Below are positions 1 to 11,769 of a stretch of DNA of 64,000 bases, piece by piece; positions within the stretch are counted from its first letter, which is position 1; each line of letters begins with the position of its first letter. The DNA comes from Arachis hypogaea (taxonomy: Eukaryota > Streptophyta > Magnoliopsida > Fabales > Fabaceae): NCBI RefSeq assembly GCF_003086295.3, contig NC_092039.1:72559649-72623648 (forward strand), written 5' to 3'. Both the position numbers and the translations under genes were made by a program. The notes under the pieces were generated by a model, which was not told where the DNA came from, did not search any database, and worked only from the letters and a program-made list of their open reading frames with translations.

Positions 1-595
1 CCTTGTCAATTGCTTTGTGAACTTGGATCTGGGAAGGCAAATTGAGATCTAGACTTTGCTTTCTAGTCTCTTGAGACTTGAGATCCCATTTTACTTTTGG
101 TTCTTCTGTGAACCCTGCTGCACTTTAATTTCATTTTCTGTTTGAATTTCAGTTTATTCCAATTCATCTTCTATTTTATTAATTGTTGCAATTTACTTTC
201 TCTTTGTTTAGATTCTGCAATCCCAGTCCTCAAATCCCTTTTACATTCAAGCAATTTACATTCCTTGCCATTTAAGTTACTGCAATTTACATTTCTTGCA
301 CTTTAAGTTTCAGTCATTTAATTTCTTGTTCTTTAAGATTCAGCAAGTTTACTTTCCTGTTCTTTAATTTACTGCAATTTCCCCTTCTCTCTTTACATTC
401 CAAGCAATTTATATTCTGTTGAATACAACCCACTAAACCAAAACTTGATTCGCTTGACTAAATCAACCACTAAACTAAAATTGCTCAATCCTTCAATCCC
501 TGTGGGATCGACCTCACTCATGTGAGTTATTATTACTTGATGCGACCCGGTACACTTGCCGGTGAGTTTTGTGTTGGATCGTTTTCCACACATCA
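1..595 (+). repeat. LTR A, 3' portion (D/B-type LTR)
   Basis: This is the 3' part of an LTR whose start lies outside the window. It ends in ACACATCA at 595, as do the LTRs ending at 19205, 29336 and 41711. It shares with them the terminal block GTGGGATCGACC, a TACTTGATGCGACCCGG run and CACTTGCCGGTGAGTT at 503-568. No primer-binding site follows 595, so this is a 3' LTR or a solo LTR rather than a 5' LTR. The presumed duplication (CTACG, 596-600) cannot be tested because the left end is missing. Confidence 0.85.
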
Positions 596-1116
596 CTACG
601 TGACTGCATCACCCAGATTTTTGGCAAAATGCATTTAAACAGAAAGTTGTGCGAACACGAGGCTGCACTCGCGCCACTAGCACAAATCGAGTCACGCGTC
701 CGCGTGCCACACACATTCGCGTCACTTCCTCGAAGCGCTATCCACGCGACAGCGTTCCCCACGCATCTGCGTCCCCTATGCCGCACAACCTATCCATCCC
801 ATCGCCAACTATCTTATCTTTTCTTAATCTTTTTCTTTCCCCTTTCTTAATTCTTTCTTCTTCCTTCTTTACTTTCTTCTATTATCTCTATTCTTCATCT
901 TATTCATTCTTTTCTTCTTCTCTCTTTACTCTCTTCTTTCTCTTCTTCTCCCTTTCTTTTCTATATTTGCTGTTTTACATTGGTGTTACAATCTTTTTAC
1001 TCATATGTTGCATATCTCCTGCATTATTTTAGGTGCTTCTTAACTTGTTTGCTATTTAGTTGACATGCCATGTGCTTCTATTGTTTTCTCACTTGCATGT
1101 TATAGCTACCATGTAA
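596..1116. other. Element C internal region: CG-rich block and pyrimidine tract
   Basis: 650-780 is unusually rich in CG dinucleotides, with repeated ACGCG and GCGTC words. 810-970 is a long run of C and T. An open frame runs across it (649-1032), but its Leu/Ser/Phe composition is what a pyrimidine tract gives when translated. I see no gene here. Confidence 0.6.
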
Positions 1117-1404
1117 TTGAGACCCTCATTATTTGGCATTAACCCACCCAGACTTTATTTATATTCTTATTTTTATTTCTGGGTTACTTTCTCTTCTTTT
1201 TCCTCTTCTTTCAGGCTGGCCACCAAGAGGGAAAAAGGAAAGTTTCTAACTGGAACAGTAAACACGTCTACCGCACAATCTTTAGAGAAAAAGCATCAGT
1301 TGGAGCCACCCGTCCACTTGTACATCTTTGCATGCACCGAGGACGGTGCAACCTTTAAGTGTGGGGAGGTCAATACCGACTTCCGCGGGTTAGTTATTTT
1401 CTGA
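1117..1404 (+). pseudogene. Possible remnant of an ORF2-like start in element C
   Basis: A 95-codon frame includes a basic run (RLATKREKGK) at 1213-1242, which resembles the lysine-rich N-terminus of the ORF2 protein of elements E, G and I. The position where a start codon would be expected reads CTG (1219-1221). The frame then passes through a copy of TTTAAGTGTGGGGA (1350-1363) and stops. No domain is recognisable. It may be a short decayed relic of a 3' ORF, or no gene at all. Confidence 0.25.
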
Positions 1405-2825
1405 CTCAACACCAATGTTTAAACTTCTCTGTAGTTAGTTCTTGCATTTGCATGTTTGATTGCATTATAGTTAGATTTTGTGCATATTTTACCATCACTT
1501 GGTTGAAATAATAAATTTTTTTTTCAAGACTTTATTTTATAATATTTCACTAATTTAAATTAAAAATTAAAATTTTCTATGTGTTAAATTTGTTTGAAGT
1601 TGTATTTGGAACATGGTTTTTGAGCTAAAGAACACACAACCTGTGAGATTTAAGCTTATTTACATGGTTACATTATTTAACCATAAATTTTTATTCTTGT
1701 GTGTTTTCTTCTCTATGATTGCAATCGTTGCTTTGTTCCATTCTATATGTCCATTATTTAGTGTATGTATATGCTTGCATATGATTGAGGCCATATTTGA
1801 TTATTAACTCACTTATCCCAAATAAAGCCTACCCTTTTATGTCACCCTTGTTAGCCACCTTGAGCTTTTTACTCCCCTCTTGTTTTATAATCACATTACT
1901 AGCCTTAAGCAGAAAAACAAAATAAAAATCCCAAGTTGAATTCTTGGTTAGCTTAAGATAGATATTGTGTATAATTTAAGTGTGGGGAATTTTATGGGAA
2001 CATGGGATGATAGAAAAAAGTAGGGAATTGAATTGAATAAGTTATTTGAAAATTTAGGAAGCATGCTCATGTGAAATCAAAATAATTAAATTACCATGTG
2101 CATTGATAAGAAAAAAGTAATAAAAAAATTATTAATTAATTAAATAAGGGGATACAAAAAAATTTTACCCCAAATGTAAAATAAAAAGAATCAATGCACA
2201 TGGGACAAAACTCAAAAACAAGTTTGATACATGAGCGTGTAATACAAAAGTGGGAAAAATTTGGGTAGCTAGGTAAAGCATTTTAAATTATATAAAGTGT
2301 GTATGTTAGGTGAGATCTTAGACGAATCAAGGATTCACTTTGTTAGCTCACTTAGCCTTATACATATTTTCTCACCTTTACATTAGCCCCATTACAACCT
2401 TGGAAAGACCTCATGATGTTTGCATTGGTACATTAAATATTTGTTGATTGGTTAGATGAAGAACAAAGTTTTAGAAAGCATGATTAGAGAAGAATAGAGT
2501 GATTGACCCTAGACACTTGAGATATTAGAGTGCATATACACTACCAGTGAGGGTTCAATGCTTGATTCTATGTTCCTTGCTTTCATTAGCTATCTTCTTA
2601 TAAGTTTACTTACTTTTTATTGTATAATTTGAATTAGTGGAATTTGATTCATATTTGTCTTGAAGAACTTATTTACTTTTAACCAAGTAGGCAGAAACAT
2701 TTTGCATTTAGTTGCATTCATATAGATAGGTTGCATTTCATACATCCTACCATTCTGTCTTCACTCCTTTATAGCTTCTCCTGAGCTTAGCATGAGGACA
2801 TGCTAATGTTTAAGTGTGGGGAGAT
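1405..2825 (+). other. Element C 3' untranslated region
   Basis: This is AT-rich non-coding sequence between the last ORF trace and the 3' LTR. TTTAAGTGTGGGGA recurs at 1350-1363 (just upstream), about 1976-1989 and 2809-2822. The last copy is the polypurine-type primer directly before the LTR. No coding capacity is supported here. Confidence 0.6.
2787..2825 (+). promoter_or_regulatory. Pre-LTR hairpin and polypurine tract of element C
   Basis: TTAGCATG-AGGA-CATGCTAA (2787-2806) is a perfect 8-bp stem with a 4-nt loop. It is followed by TTTAAGTGTGGGGAGA and then the LTR. Elements B, D, E and G have the same arrangement with a different stem sequence. The G-rich run is the likely plus-strand primer. 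Confidence 0.7.
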
Positions 2826-4209
2826 TGATAAACCACTATTTCATGATTTATCTTGTGCTCAATTGAGTGGTTTTCATCAAGTCTTCACCCACTTATTCAT
2901 AAAGACCTTTTAGTTGTATATTTTTATCTTCCTTCGTACCATTCGATGCCGTGATCTGTGTGTTAAGTGTTTCAGGCTTCATAGGGCAGGAATGGCATAA
3001 AGAATGAAGAGGAAGCGTGCAAAAGTGGAAGGAATACAAGGAATTGAGGAGATGACCAGCGAGAAGTCACGCGGTCATATGGCTCACGCGACTGCGCGAA
3101 ATGGAAGAAATCACAGTGACACACTCGCGTGCCTGACGCGACCGCGCGGATTGGAAGCTGCGCGAACGATGTGAATGCGTGGACGACGCGAACACGTGGT
3201 ACGAGAAATGCTGAGTGACGTGAACACGTGGACGACACGGCCGCGTGACGTGTGCGATCTGCAGAATTACAAAAGTCACTGACAAAGATCCTGGGCTGCA
3301 TTTCAACCCAGTTCTCGGCCTGGAACACACAGATTAGAAGTTGGAAGTGGAGCAGAATCAAATCATACATTCATAATACACACTTTTCATAGTTTAGATG
3401 TAGTTTTTAGAGAGAGAGGTTCTCTCCTCTCTCTTAGGTTTTAGGATTAGGATCTTCTTTAGTCATTAGGATTGTTTCTTCGTACCAGGTTCAATAATTT
3501 ATGTTTCTCTTCTATTTTGTTCACTCTGAAACTTTTATTTGTACTTGATTTATGTTGCCCAATTGACTTATGAACTTTTCCATGTTAGAATTGACATCTC
3601 CATTCAATTTAATTTGAGGTATTCTAGTTATTTATGATTTTAATTTAGCTTTCTATATTCTTGATTTTGGTTGATTAATTGGTAACTCTTGAGTTGTCAT
3701 ACTCAGCAGTAGTTAAAATTGGCAGATTCTAATTGATCTAGATCGCTCTAAAGCTAGTCCTCCCACAGGGATTGACTAGGACTTGAGAATCAAACTGATT
3801 AGTCCACTTGACGTTCCTTTATTTAGAAAAGGATAACTAAGTGGGATTAAAATCCAATTTTCATCACACCTGATAAGGATAACTGGGATAGGACTTCTAA
3901 TTTTCATACCTTGCCAAGAGTTTTATTAGTTATTAATTTATTAATTCTTGCAATCTAATTCTTCTGCTCAAAAACCCTTTTCAAAACCCAAAACACTATT
4001 TTCCATAACCAATAATAAAACATACCTCCCTGCAATTCCTTCAGAAGACGACCTGAGGTTTAAATACTTCGGTTATCAATTTTATCAGGGGTTTGTTACT
4101 TGTGACAACCAAATGTTTGTACGAAGGGATTTTCTGTTGGTTTAGAATCTATACTTACAACGCGACTATATTTTTATAAAATTCTTTACTAGCAAAAATT
4201 CTAACGTCA
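2826..4209 (+). repeat. 3' LTR of element C (1384 bp)
   Basis: The LTR starts TGATAAACC after a polypurine tract and ends AACGTCA. 3060-3263 is a CG-rich block with repeated ACGCG and CGCGTG words, within otherwise AT-rich sequence. The LTR is related to the interrupted LTR of element F, with homologous start, middle block and CAACG...CA end. Truncated LTR B follows at the next base. Confidence 0.8.
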
Positions 4210-5773
4210 TGAATCTCAAGGACGGGCCTCAAAAGCTGGTGTTAACTTCGACCTCCGATGCAGCGTTCACTATGTGAATGCCACATTCACTAATTGAACA
4301 TTTTTGGCCTCCAAAATAGCACGACCATGCCTTCTTCAAAGGACTATAACTTGGGCTACATATGTCTAATTGATGCGCTTTCAGTTGCATTAGAAAGCTG
4401 ACATTCAGAGCTTTCTAGCGATATATAACAATCTATATTTGGCACAAAATTGAAGCACAAGTGATATGCATCTTTAAGGCCCCAAAATAACTCACCAAGG
4501 CAGCAAACATGCGCTGGCCAAGGTTCGAAGAGAGAGCTCGCATCAAAGGCACAAGACCCAGTGCTCAAAAGTTTGAGCGCTACGTTTGCTCCTTTCACTT
4601 CATCATGATTTCCAAGCTTGGAAGCAGGGGACTTCTGCTGTCCACACACAAGGAGTAGCGTTCAATGAGTGAACTGAGCGCTCAATAAGTGAGCGCTAGG
4701 CAAGGAAATTGAACGCACCAAAATTGGCACGCCTAGACTAGAAAGCGCAGCGCTTAAATTGTGAATGGAGCGCTCCACTGGAGCATGCCTCCAACCAAAA
4801 TTCAACCAAATGCGCCCTGACCCATGCCACTTAAACCAAGCCATCCGGATCCACTATTCTTCAAATCCAAAGCAAGCAAAGCCCATTATCATCACTCAAA
4901 GGCACAAGAGATAGTTAGAATAGAAATTTCATTTAATTATAATTTGTTTTTCATTTCAATTTTGTAAAAGCCTATATAAAGGCATCAGTTTCATTTCATT
5001 AAAGAGGTTGACTCTGCTAGGGAGCAATAGGAGTAGGAGTAGAATAGAGAGCTCTTTGTTTAAATTTTCCTTTGTGAACTAGAGAATTGGAAATCAGATT
5101 TGGGTTTTCTTTTGTCTTCTGTTTCATTTTCCTTCCTCTGAAATTTCCTTTTTGTTTTGATCGAGAGAGCAATTGAGCTCTTGGCTTTCTTTCTGTTTTT
5201 GCTATTTCATTGAAATTATTAATTTCTCTTTGAGATTTCAGAATTGATCTAAGTCTTCTTGTTGATTTACTCTTTTGCACATTTACATTCAGCAACTTTA
5301 CAATCGAGCTTGCTACAAATTTGAATTTACTTTCATGCAATTTAATTTTTCTACAATTGTTTTGCATTTTACAATTCTTGTTGTGATATAAATTTACTCT
5401 TCCTGCAATTTAAATTTCCAGTCACTTATTCTCAATATCTCTTCAATTGCTTGCTTTACTGCTTTCTTTAATTTCCAGCACCCAGCCCCCTTTACATTTT
5501 ATGCAATTTACTTTTCTTTCTCTTTAAGCTTCTACCAATTTAAGCTTCTTCCACTTTACTTTCTGCAATTTACAATTCATTGCAATTTACTTTTTGCCAG
5601 TTCAATTTCATCCAATTCACCAATGTTAGCTTGACTAAACTAATCACCCACTAAAGTTGCTTGATCCATCAATCCCTATGGGATCGACCTCACTCTAAGT
5701 GAGTTATTACTACTTGATGCGACCCGGTATACTTGTCGGTGAGTTTGTGTGGAAATCTAATTTTTATCCATCA
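4210..5773 (+). repeat. 5' LTR of element B, 5'-truncated
   Basis: It aligns with 9642-11205 of the 3' LTR from the words TGAATCTCAAGG onward and ends TCCATCA. It lacks the portion matching 9079-9641. The promoter (TATATAAA at 4973) is retained. Confidence 0.85.
4973..4980 (+). promoter_or_regulatory. TATA box, 5' LTR of B
   Basis: TATATAAA, conserved at the same place in the other LTR copy (10404-10411). Confidence 0.6.
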
Positions 5774-5779
5774 AGTTTT

Positions 5780-5797
5780 TGGCGCCATTGCCAGGGA
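5780..5797 (+). other. Primer-binding site of B (tRNA-Asp type)
   Basis: TGGCGCCATTGCCAGGGA lies six bases after the LTR end. It matches the complement of the 3' end of plant tRNA-Asp (TGGCGCCGTTGCCGGGGA) with two mismatches. Confidence 0.85.
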
Positions 5798-5953
5798 TTG
5801 ATTTAGATCGACAATGATTAAGTGGGTGAGAAGTCTAGATCAAGCATTTTCTTTGTTTTTGTTCTCTGTTTTAAACTGACACCAAGGTGTTTAAGTTATT
5901 GTGTCACTAAGAAATTCTTCTCTGAGATATGAATTTCAATTTTCATTGGTGTT

Positions 5954-7468
5954 TTGTTTTACAAAATTCAAATGGAGTTCAACTCATCTTATGATCAAAC
6001 AAATTTCATGGGATACTATCCACCATCACCAATCTCTAATGGTGGCTGGGAGTATCACCAAGAAATGATAGATGATGAAGCAATTCACATGAGATATGAT
6101 CCAGAACCACAAGATGATTTATGTCATCATCCTCATGGTAGCTGGGCATATCAACAAGAGTATGAACAATCAAGTGAAATGAACTATTTCTCAGAGCCAC
6201 AAAGTGACTCATATTGCTATGATACTGGCATAAATTGTGGCTGGGAAGGGAATTTCAATGTTTCATCTTCTGTTCATCAAGGAACATCATCATTTGATTG
6301 TGCTGTCAATACATACATGGAGAATTGTTCCCTAATGCCACAAGATGATTCATACTGTGATGAATTCAACAATTCTTCAAGTTGTGCTTGGGAGAATCAA
6401 AACCAGAAAGCATTTGACAATTCATACTCCACTTATCAAGAGCTATCATCACTTGAGCAAACCTTCAATTTATTCTTGAAAAGCTGTCAAACCTCACCTC
6501 CCAGTTTTTCATCTAAAAATTATTCATCACTTAACTATCCCTTGACACAAAATCTCTTCCAAAACTCACAGTCCACACAAACTTCCATGAACCAAAGCCT
6601 CTCAAGGTTTGAAACCATGCTTGAAAGATATGAAAGGGAAGCACAGAGATCCTGGAATGACTAAGAGAACTCCCTCAAAAACATGAAAGTGTTGGTAAAC
6701 CAAATGTTAAGTGTGAAGGAGGAAGTGGAAGAGCAAGAAGAAGAGGCCCCTGTGTCAAGCAAATTTTTAGTGAAGAATGAGGTTGTGGAGATAGTCGAAC
6801 CTGAGATTACATATCTACAGAAGCCACTTGAGATTACAAAGGAACATGAACATTCGCAACCCTCATAAACTTCCCTGAACCAAAACGTCTCAACACTTGA
6901 ATCTGTGATTGATAGATATGAAGAGGAGATGAAGAAATCTTGGGAAGAACAATAAACTTCCTCCATGAAAGTACTATTAAATCAAATGTTGGGTGTAAAA
7001 GAGGAAGTGGAAGAACAAGAAAGTGAGGAAGTCAATCAAGAGAATTCACACTCAAGTAAAGTAGAGAAGTACATAGAGGAAGAGCTCATGGAACCACCAA
7101 TTTAAAAGGCTCTTGATGAAGAAAACACTCCAACAATCACACAACTACCAAGTCTTGATATCCAAGAAGTGAAGGCAACTAACAAAAGCACCAATCCTAC
7201 CCCTGATCCAGCAAAAAAGCTCAATCAAGCCATTAATAAAAGAAAGCTTGCTGAGGAGAGACCAAGACAGGGGACACTAGCTAGTTCATATCCCCCCCTT
7301 GAGGTCATTCCTCTTAACAAACTGGAAGAAGAAGAAAAAAGTGAAGAACAACATGTCAAGCTAATGACACTAAAAGAGCACTTGTTGGGAGGCAACCCAA
7401 CCTTAGGTAACATTTTATTCCTTTGCTTTGTTCATTTTCTCTGTCTGCTTTGTTTAAATTTCAAATAA
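5954..7468 (+). pseudogene. Unknown acidic, Asn/Ser/Gln-rich protein of element B, broken by stops
   Basis: One reading frame is followed throughout, with in-frame TAA stops at 6662, 6866, 6952 and about 7102. The likely start is the ATG at 5972 (MEFNSS), because the upstream ATG adds only six residues. The first part (231 residues from 5972) is rich in Tyr, Asn, Ser, Gln and Trp and repeats a PQDD-SYC-E-G-WE pattern. The second part holds two copies of a module: NQ-LS-E-ERYE-E--SW, then K-L-NQML-VKEEVEEQE, at about 6588-6740 and 6880-7030. The C-terminal part is charged and ends in LKEHLLGGNPTLG, where the RNA double hairpin overlaps the frame. I do not recognise the family. It replaces gag-pol in this element, so it may be a structural or captured protein. 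It has no catalytic motif. Confidence 0.6.
7354..7401 (+). ncRNA. Double hairpin of element B
   Basis: Hairpin 1 is TGTCA-AGCTAA-TGACA (7354-7369). Hairpin 2 is GTTGGG-AGGCAA-CCCAAC (7384-7401). They are 14 bases apart. The same pair with the same spacing occurs in D, E and G, and variants occur in F and H. It lies at the very end of the ORF. Confidence 0.65.
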
Positions 7469-9042
7469 ATTGGCATATGATTACATTCAAAGTTTGGTGT
7501 GCCACTTATTTTTCTATGCAATTTATTCAGCAACACCACTTGTCTGCATAATCATAATGCCCTTTGCAGTGTTATTTTTCTTTTTGGTTGGACAATTTTA
7601 GTTTTCTCTTTGTTTTAGTCATTCCCTTATTTTTAATGCTTTCTGTTATTAACTATTTTTGTTAATACATCACCAAGAGATCCTTATTCATGACAGATTC
7701 TTGGCTTGGTGATTGTACTTAACATATAACAGTTCCCTTTGTTTAGTTTTAGTTCAAATAAATTGATATAGGATTGCATTCTAAGTTTGGTGTTGCTATG
7801 CAACAAAATTTGCTTCCAATCTGTACTGGATACTTGAATCAATTTCAAGAGTAAGTGTCACACTAAGTTTGGTGTGCCACTTACTTTCTTTATGCAATGT
7901 ATCATGCACACCCTCTATGTTTGCAATCACAATGTCTCTGTTTCCTATGCCTTGATTGTTATCTTTAATTTTGATTGCTTAAAATACATGTGTTACTTAC
8001 ATTTCATTGTGTAAGGCATTCATGATCCATGTTAGCTCCATAGCCATTGTTCTAATTGTTGCTTGAGGATGAGCAAGCATTCTGAGTTTGGCAAGGGAAA
8101 GGAAAGAATAGAAGGAAAATGATAACAGTAGAGAAGGTGAATTACAAGGTTGTAAAGTTCCTTTTCCTCTCATTTGTCTCTATCACTTTAAATTACATGA
8201 TTGTCTTTATCTTCTCTGTATGCATGTGTGGTATGAATAAGCATAGCCTGAATTTTGATTCGCAACATGTTGCTGTGACATTATGACTACCAACTTGAGT
8301 TTTGTGAATTCAAAAGCAATAAAGCGTCATGATCATAAACAAACACGGAATTAAAGAAGAACTTAGCATGCGCATACAAGTATTGGAAGACTAGAATGAT
8401 TAATTGTTGCTCAATTGCATTAGATTTTATTTAATTGAAGTTTTCATCTGGGACATTTTGTGAAATCTTTTAAAATCATGAAAACATTGAAAAAGCAAAT
8501 ACAGTTACATCAAGAAAAGCAAAAGGGAAAGAATGAGAAAGCTGAAGGCTCTGAGTACCAATGACAATTCAATTGTTAAGTACTTGTGGTGTCTATGTAT
8601 CAGGCAAAAAGCTTGAAAACAAAACACTTAGAGTCAAGGTTAGGCTCAAGTATAAATGCACTCCCTCAAAGCTCAAGGCTCTGAGGATCAATAATTAGAG
8701 AGTAAAGAAAAGAAACAAATGAGCATGAAGAAGTCCTCTAATTAAATGCTTGTGGTGCTTATGTATCAAGTGGTAATACTTGAAAATAAAGCATTTAGAG
8801 TCGTAGCTTTGTTATAAACTCATGGGGCAAAGCACCCAAAAGGAGAAGCTAATAAGAAAATCAAAAGCTTGTTTCAAAAAAGAAATATAAGGAAAAGATT
8901 TCATAAATTAAGCTAGATAGAGGCATCAATCATTTACATTTCTTTTGTGATTGTGGCATGCATAGAAAACTAGCCAACCATGAATATTGAGTTGCTATTC
9001 TTCTTACCTTGGATTGTCAATCTCTATTGCATGATTCTTTTC
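7469..9042 (+). other. Element B 3' untranslated region
   Basis: This is non-coding. It contains AAGTTTGGTGT words near 7490, 7785 and 7867, and an internal hairpin TTGCTTG-AGGA-TGAGCAA at 8059-8076 followed by a GAGTTTGG word. A module of about 55 bases is repeated imperfectly at about 8585-8640 and 8750-8810 (CTTGTGGTG, TATGTATCA, TTGAAAA, AGAGTC). Related modules lie in the 3' UTRs of D, E, G and I. Confidence 0.6.
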
Positions 9043-9078
9043 TTGCTTGGGGACAAGCAAGGTTTAAGTTTTGTGTTG
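9043..9078 (+). promoter_or_regulatory. Pre-LTR hairpin and primer tract of B
   Basis: TTGCTTG-GGGA-CAAGCAA (9043-9060) is a perfect 7-bp stem. It is followed by TTTAAGTTTTGTGTTG, and the LTR starts at 9079. Confidence 0.7.
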
Positions 9079-11205
9079 TGATGACATGTCATCATGTCAT
9101 GTTTTTCTATATTTTTTCACACAAGAAATTGATGATTAGTGCTTAAATATTGAATGCTTTTGTGCTTAAATGGTATATTTCTTTAATCTTTTGATTTTAT
9201 AAACTTTGTAGAAAATAATAGAAGAAGTAATAAAAGCACTAAATAGAAGAATCATACTCCCATGGTGGCAAAAGAGTTGGAAACAAACTCAAAGAGACTT
9301 TTGAGTTAAGCAAAGAGGATTTGCAACCCTGACGTCTTCACATTCCAACAAGAAAAACTTGAGCTAAAAAACTCCAAATGAGATGATTTTAGTGGAATAG
9401 GAAAGTAGACATCTAGAGCTTTCCAAGAATATATGGAACTGCATGGTGGACACTAAATCTGAGGGAGAGAACTTGCCCCGAATGTGCATAGATGAACATG
9501 GTATCAACCTGCAGCAAGGCCAGCTGACCTCTTCACCTTCCAAGAAGGATAACTTGAGCTGTAGTGCTTGGAATGATTCTCTCTTAATTGCATTGAAAAG
9601 TAGACATCTAGAGATTTCAAATGATATATAATAGTATAGGGTGAATCTCAAGGATGGGCCTCAAAAGCTGGTGTTAACTTCGGCCTCCAATGCAGCGTTC
9701 ACTAAGTGAACGCCACGTTCACTAATTGAACGTTTTCGGCCTCCAAAACAGCACGACCATGTCTTCTTCAAAGGACCATAACATGGGCTAAAGATGTCCA
9801 ATTGATTCGCTTTTAGTTGCATTAGAAAGCTGACATTCAGAGCTTTCCAACAATATATAACGATCTATATTTGGCACAAAATTGAAGAACAAGTGATAGG
9901 CATCTTTAAGGCCCCAAAAGCACTCACCAAGGCACCAAACATGCGCTGGCCAAGGTTCGAAGAGAGAGCGCACATCAAAGGCACAAGACCTAGCGCTCAA
10001 AAGTTTGAATGCTACGTTCACTCTTTTCACTTTATTGTGATTTCCAAGCTTGGGAGCAAGGGACTTGTGCTGTCCACACACAAGGAGTAGCGCTCAATGA
10101 GTGAACTGAGCGCTCAATAAGTGAGCGCTAGGCAAGGAAATTGAACGCACCAAAATTGGCACGCCTAGGCTAGCAAGCGCAATGCTCAAATTGTGAACGG
10201 AGCGCTCCACTGGAGCATGCCTCCAACCAAATTCAACCAAATGCACCCTAACCCATGCCACTTAAACCAAGCCATTCAGATCCACTCTTCTTCAAATCCA
10301 AAGCAAGCAAAGCCCATTATCATCACTCAAAGGCACAAGAGATAGTTAGAATAGGAATTTCATTTAATTATAATTTGTTTTTCATTTCAATTTTGTAAAA
10401 GCCTATATAAAGGCATCAGTTTCATTTCACTAAAGAGGCTGGCTCTGCTAGAGAGCAATAGGAGTAGGAGTAGAATAGAGAGCTCTTTGTTTAAATCTTC
10501 CTTTGTGAACTTGAGAATTGGAAATCAGATTTAGGTTTTCGTTTCTTTTCTGTTTCATTTTCCTTCCTCTGAAATTTCCTTTCTGTTTTGATCGAGAGAG
10601 CAATTGAGCTCTTGGCTTTCTTTTTGTTTTTGCTATTTCATTGAAATTGTTAATTTCTCTTTGATATTTCAGAATTGATCTAAGTCTTCTTGTTGATTTA
10701 CTCTTCTACATATTTACATTCTGCAACTTTACAATTGAGCTTGCTGCAAATCTGAATTTACTTTCATGCAATTTAATTCTTCTACAATTGTTTTGCATTT
10801 TACAATTCTTGCTGTGATCTGAATTTACTCTTCCTGTAATTTAAATTTCCAGTCACTTATTCTCAAGATCTCTTCAATTGCTTGCTTTGTTGCTTTCTTT
10901 AATTTCCAACACCCAGCCCCCTTTACATTTGATGCAATTTACTTTTCTTGCTCTTTAAGCTTCTGCCAATTTAAGCTTTTGTCCACTTTACTTTCTGCAA
11001 TTTACAATTCATTGCAATTTACTTTCTACCAGTTCAATTTCATCCAATTCACCAATGTTAGCTTGACTAAACTAATCACCCACTAAAGATGCTTGATCCA
11101 TCAATCCCTGTGGGATCGACCTCAGTCTAAGTGAGTTATTACTACTTGATGCGACACGGTACACTTACCGGTGAGTTTGTGTGGAAATCTAATTTTCATC
11201 CATCA
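9079..11205 (+). repeat. 3' LTR of element B (2127 bp)
   Basis: It starts TGATGACATGTCATCATG and ends CATCCATCA. The U3 part has palindromes built on GCGTTCA or GCGCTCA, including GCGTTCACTAAGTGAACGC (9695-9713, 9-bp arms) and AGCGCTCA-ATAAG-TGAGCGCT (about 10108-10128). The terminal block (GTGGGATCGACC...CACTTACCGGTGAGTT) is shared with LTRs A, D and the solo LTRs. Confidence 0.85.
10404..10411 (+). promoter_or_regulatory. TATA box, 3' LTR of B
   Basis: TATATAAA, the homologous copy of the box at 4973. Confidence 0.55.
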
Positions 11206-11769
11206 AGGCACCAGTACAAGGAATAGGGGAACTCCATCCCTTAGTAATGCCCTGTAAAGGAATTTCTTAGATATCAATAAAAGATTCTTGGTTTCTTTTT
11301 TTTTAGGTTTCCTATCTCAAATGCATTAAACTTAAGCTCAACAAACCGCAAAAATTATTGTCCAACCTAACATAGTCGACAAGATAAAGCAACGAGATAC
11401 AAGTTAATGTAAGAAGTTATATAAGTAACTTGTATGAAGTGACCTCAAAACAGGTCAGAACAAAAATAGAGTTGCAAAAGTAACTTAACAAAGACCGACT
11501 ACTTGAAGTTGGACCTCCTAAAGAAAACTAACAAACAAAAACTAAAAAATTAAAATAGGCATTACCACCGAAAAAGGTACTATACTAAAGACTGCTAAGC
11601 ATTACTTAATAAAGGTTGTGAGACAAACTAAACAATAAGAGTAAAGTGTTCATGAAACTATTACAAAGTAAGATTGTTATAACTCAAGCTACCACAAAAT
11701 AACAAAAGAGATTTGAAGAGAACTCAAGACTCCTTGCCAAAAAGGGGATCAAGTTTCTCACCAGTAACT
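11206..11769. other. Unassigned AT-rich spacer
   Basis: Sequence between the end of element B and the 3' LTR of element I. I see no ORF, repeat or retroelement motif that I can name. It could be older host sequence or the remains of another element. Confidence 0.4.

Larger units (their letters stand above)
596..4209 (+). mobile_element. Element C, 3' part of an LTR retrotransposon
   Basis: The internal 3' region is 596-2825 and the 3' LTR is 2826-4209. The 5' half is missing because LTR A abuts at 595. The LTR start TGATAAACC and the middle block around 2940 (ATTCGATGCCGTGAT, then TTAAGTG and TTTCAG) match the LTR of element F. C therefore belongs to the F lineage, not to FIDEL. It ends exactly where truncated LTR B begins, which suggests that C inserted into the 5' LTR of B. 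Confidence 0.75.
4210..11205 (+). mobile_element. Element B, non-autonomous LTR retrotransposon
   Basis: The parts are a truncated 5' LTR (4210-5773), a primer-binding site, one broken ORF of unknown function, a long 3' UTR, a pre-LTR hairpin and a complete 3' LTR (9079-11205). No gag, protease, RT or integrase motif is present. The two LTR copies differ at many sites, often at CG, so this is an old insertion. The first 563 bp of the 5' LTR are absent and replaced by the end of element C. Confidence 0.85.

Noticed and set aside
649..1032. 127-residue Ser/Leu/Phe-rich frame that looks like membrane segments
   Set aside because: It is the translation of a C/T tract, with no start context and no counterpart in other elements.
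3067..3370. Arg/His/Ser-rich minus-strand frames
   Set aside because: Product of the CG-dense block in LTR C. No similarity to any element protein.
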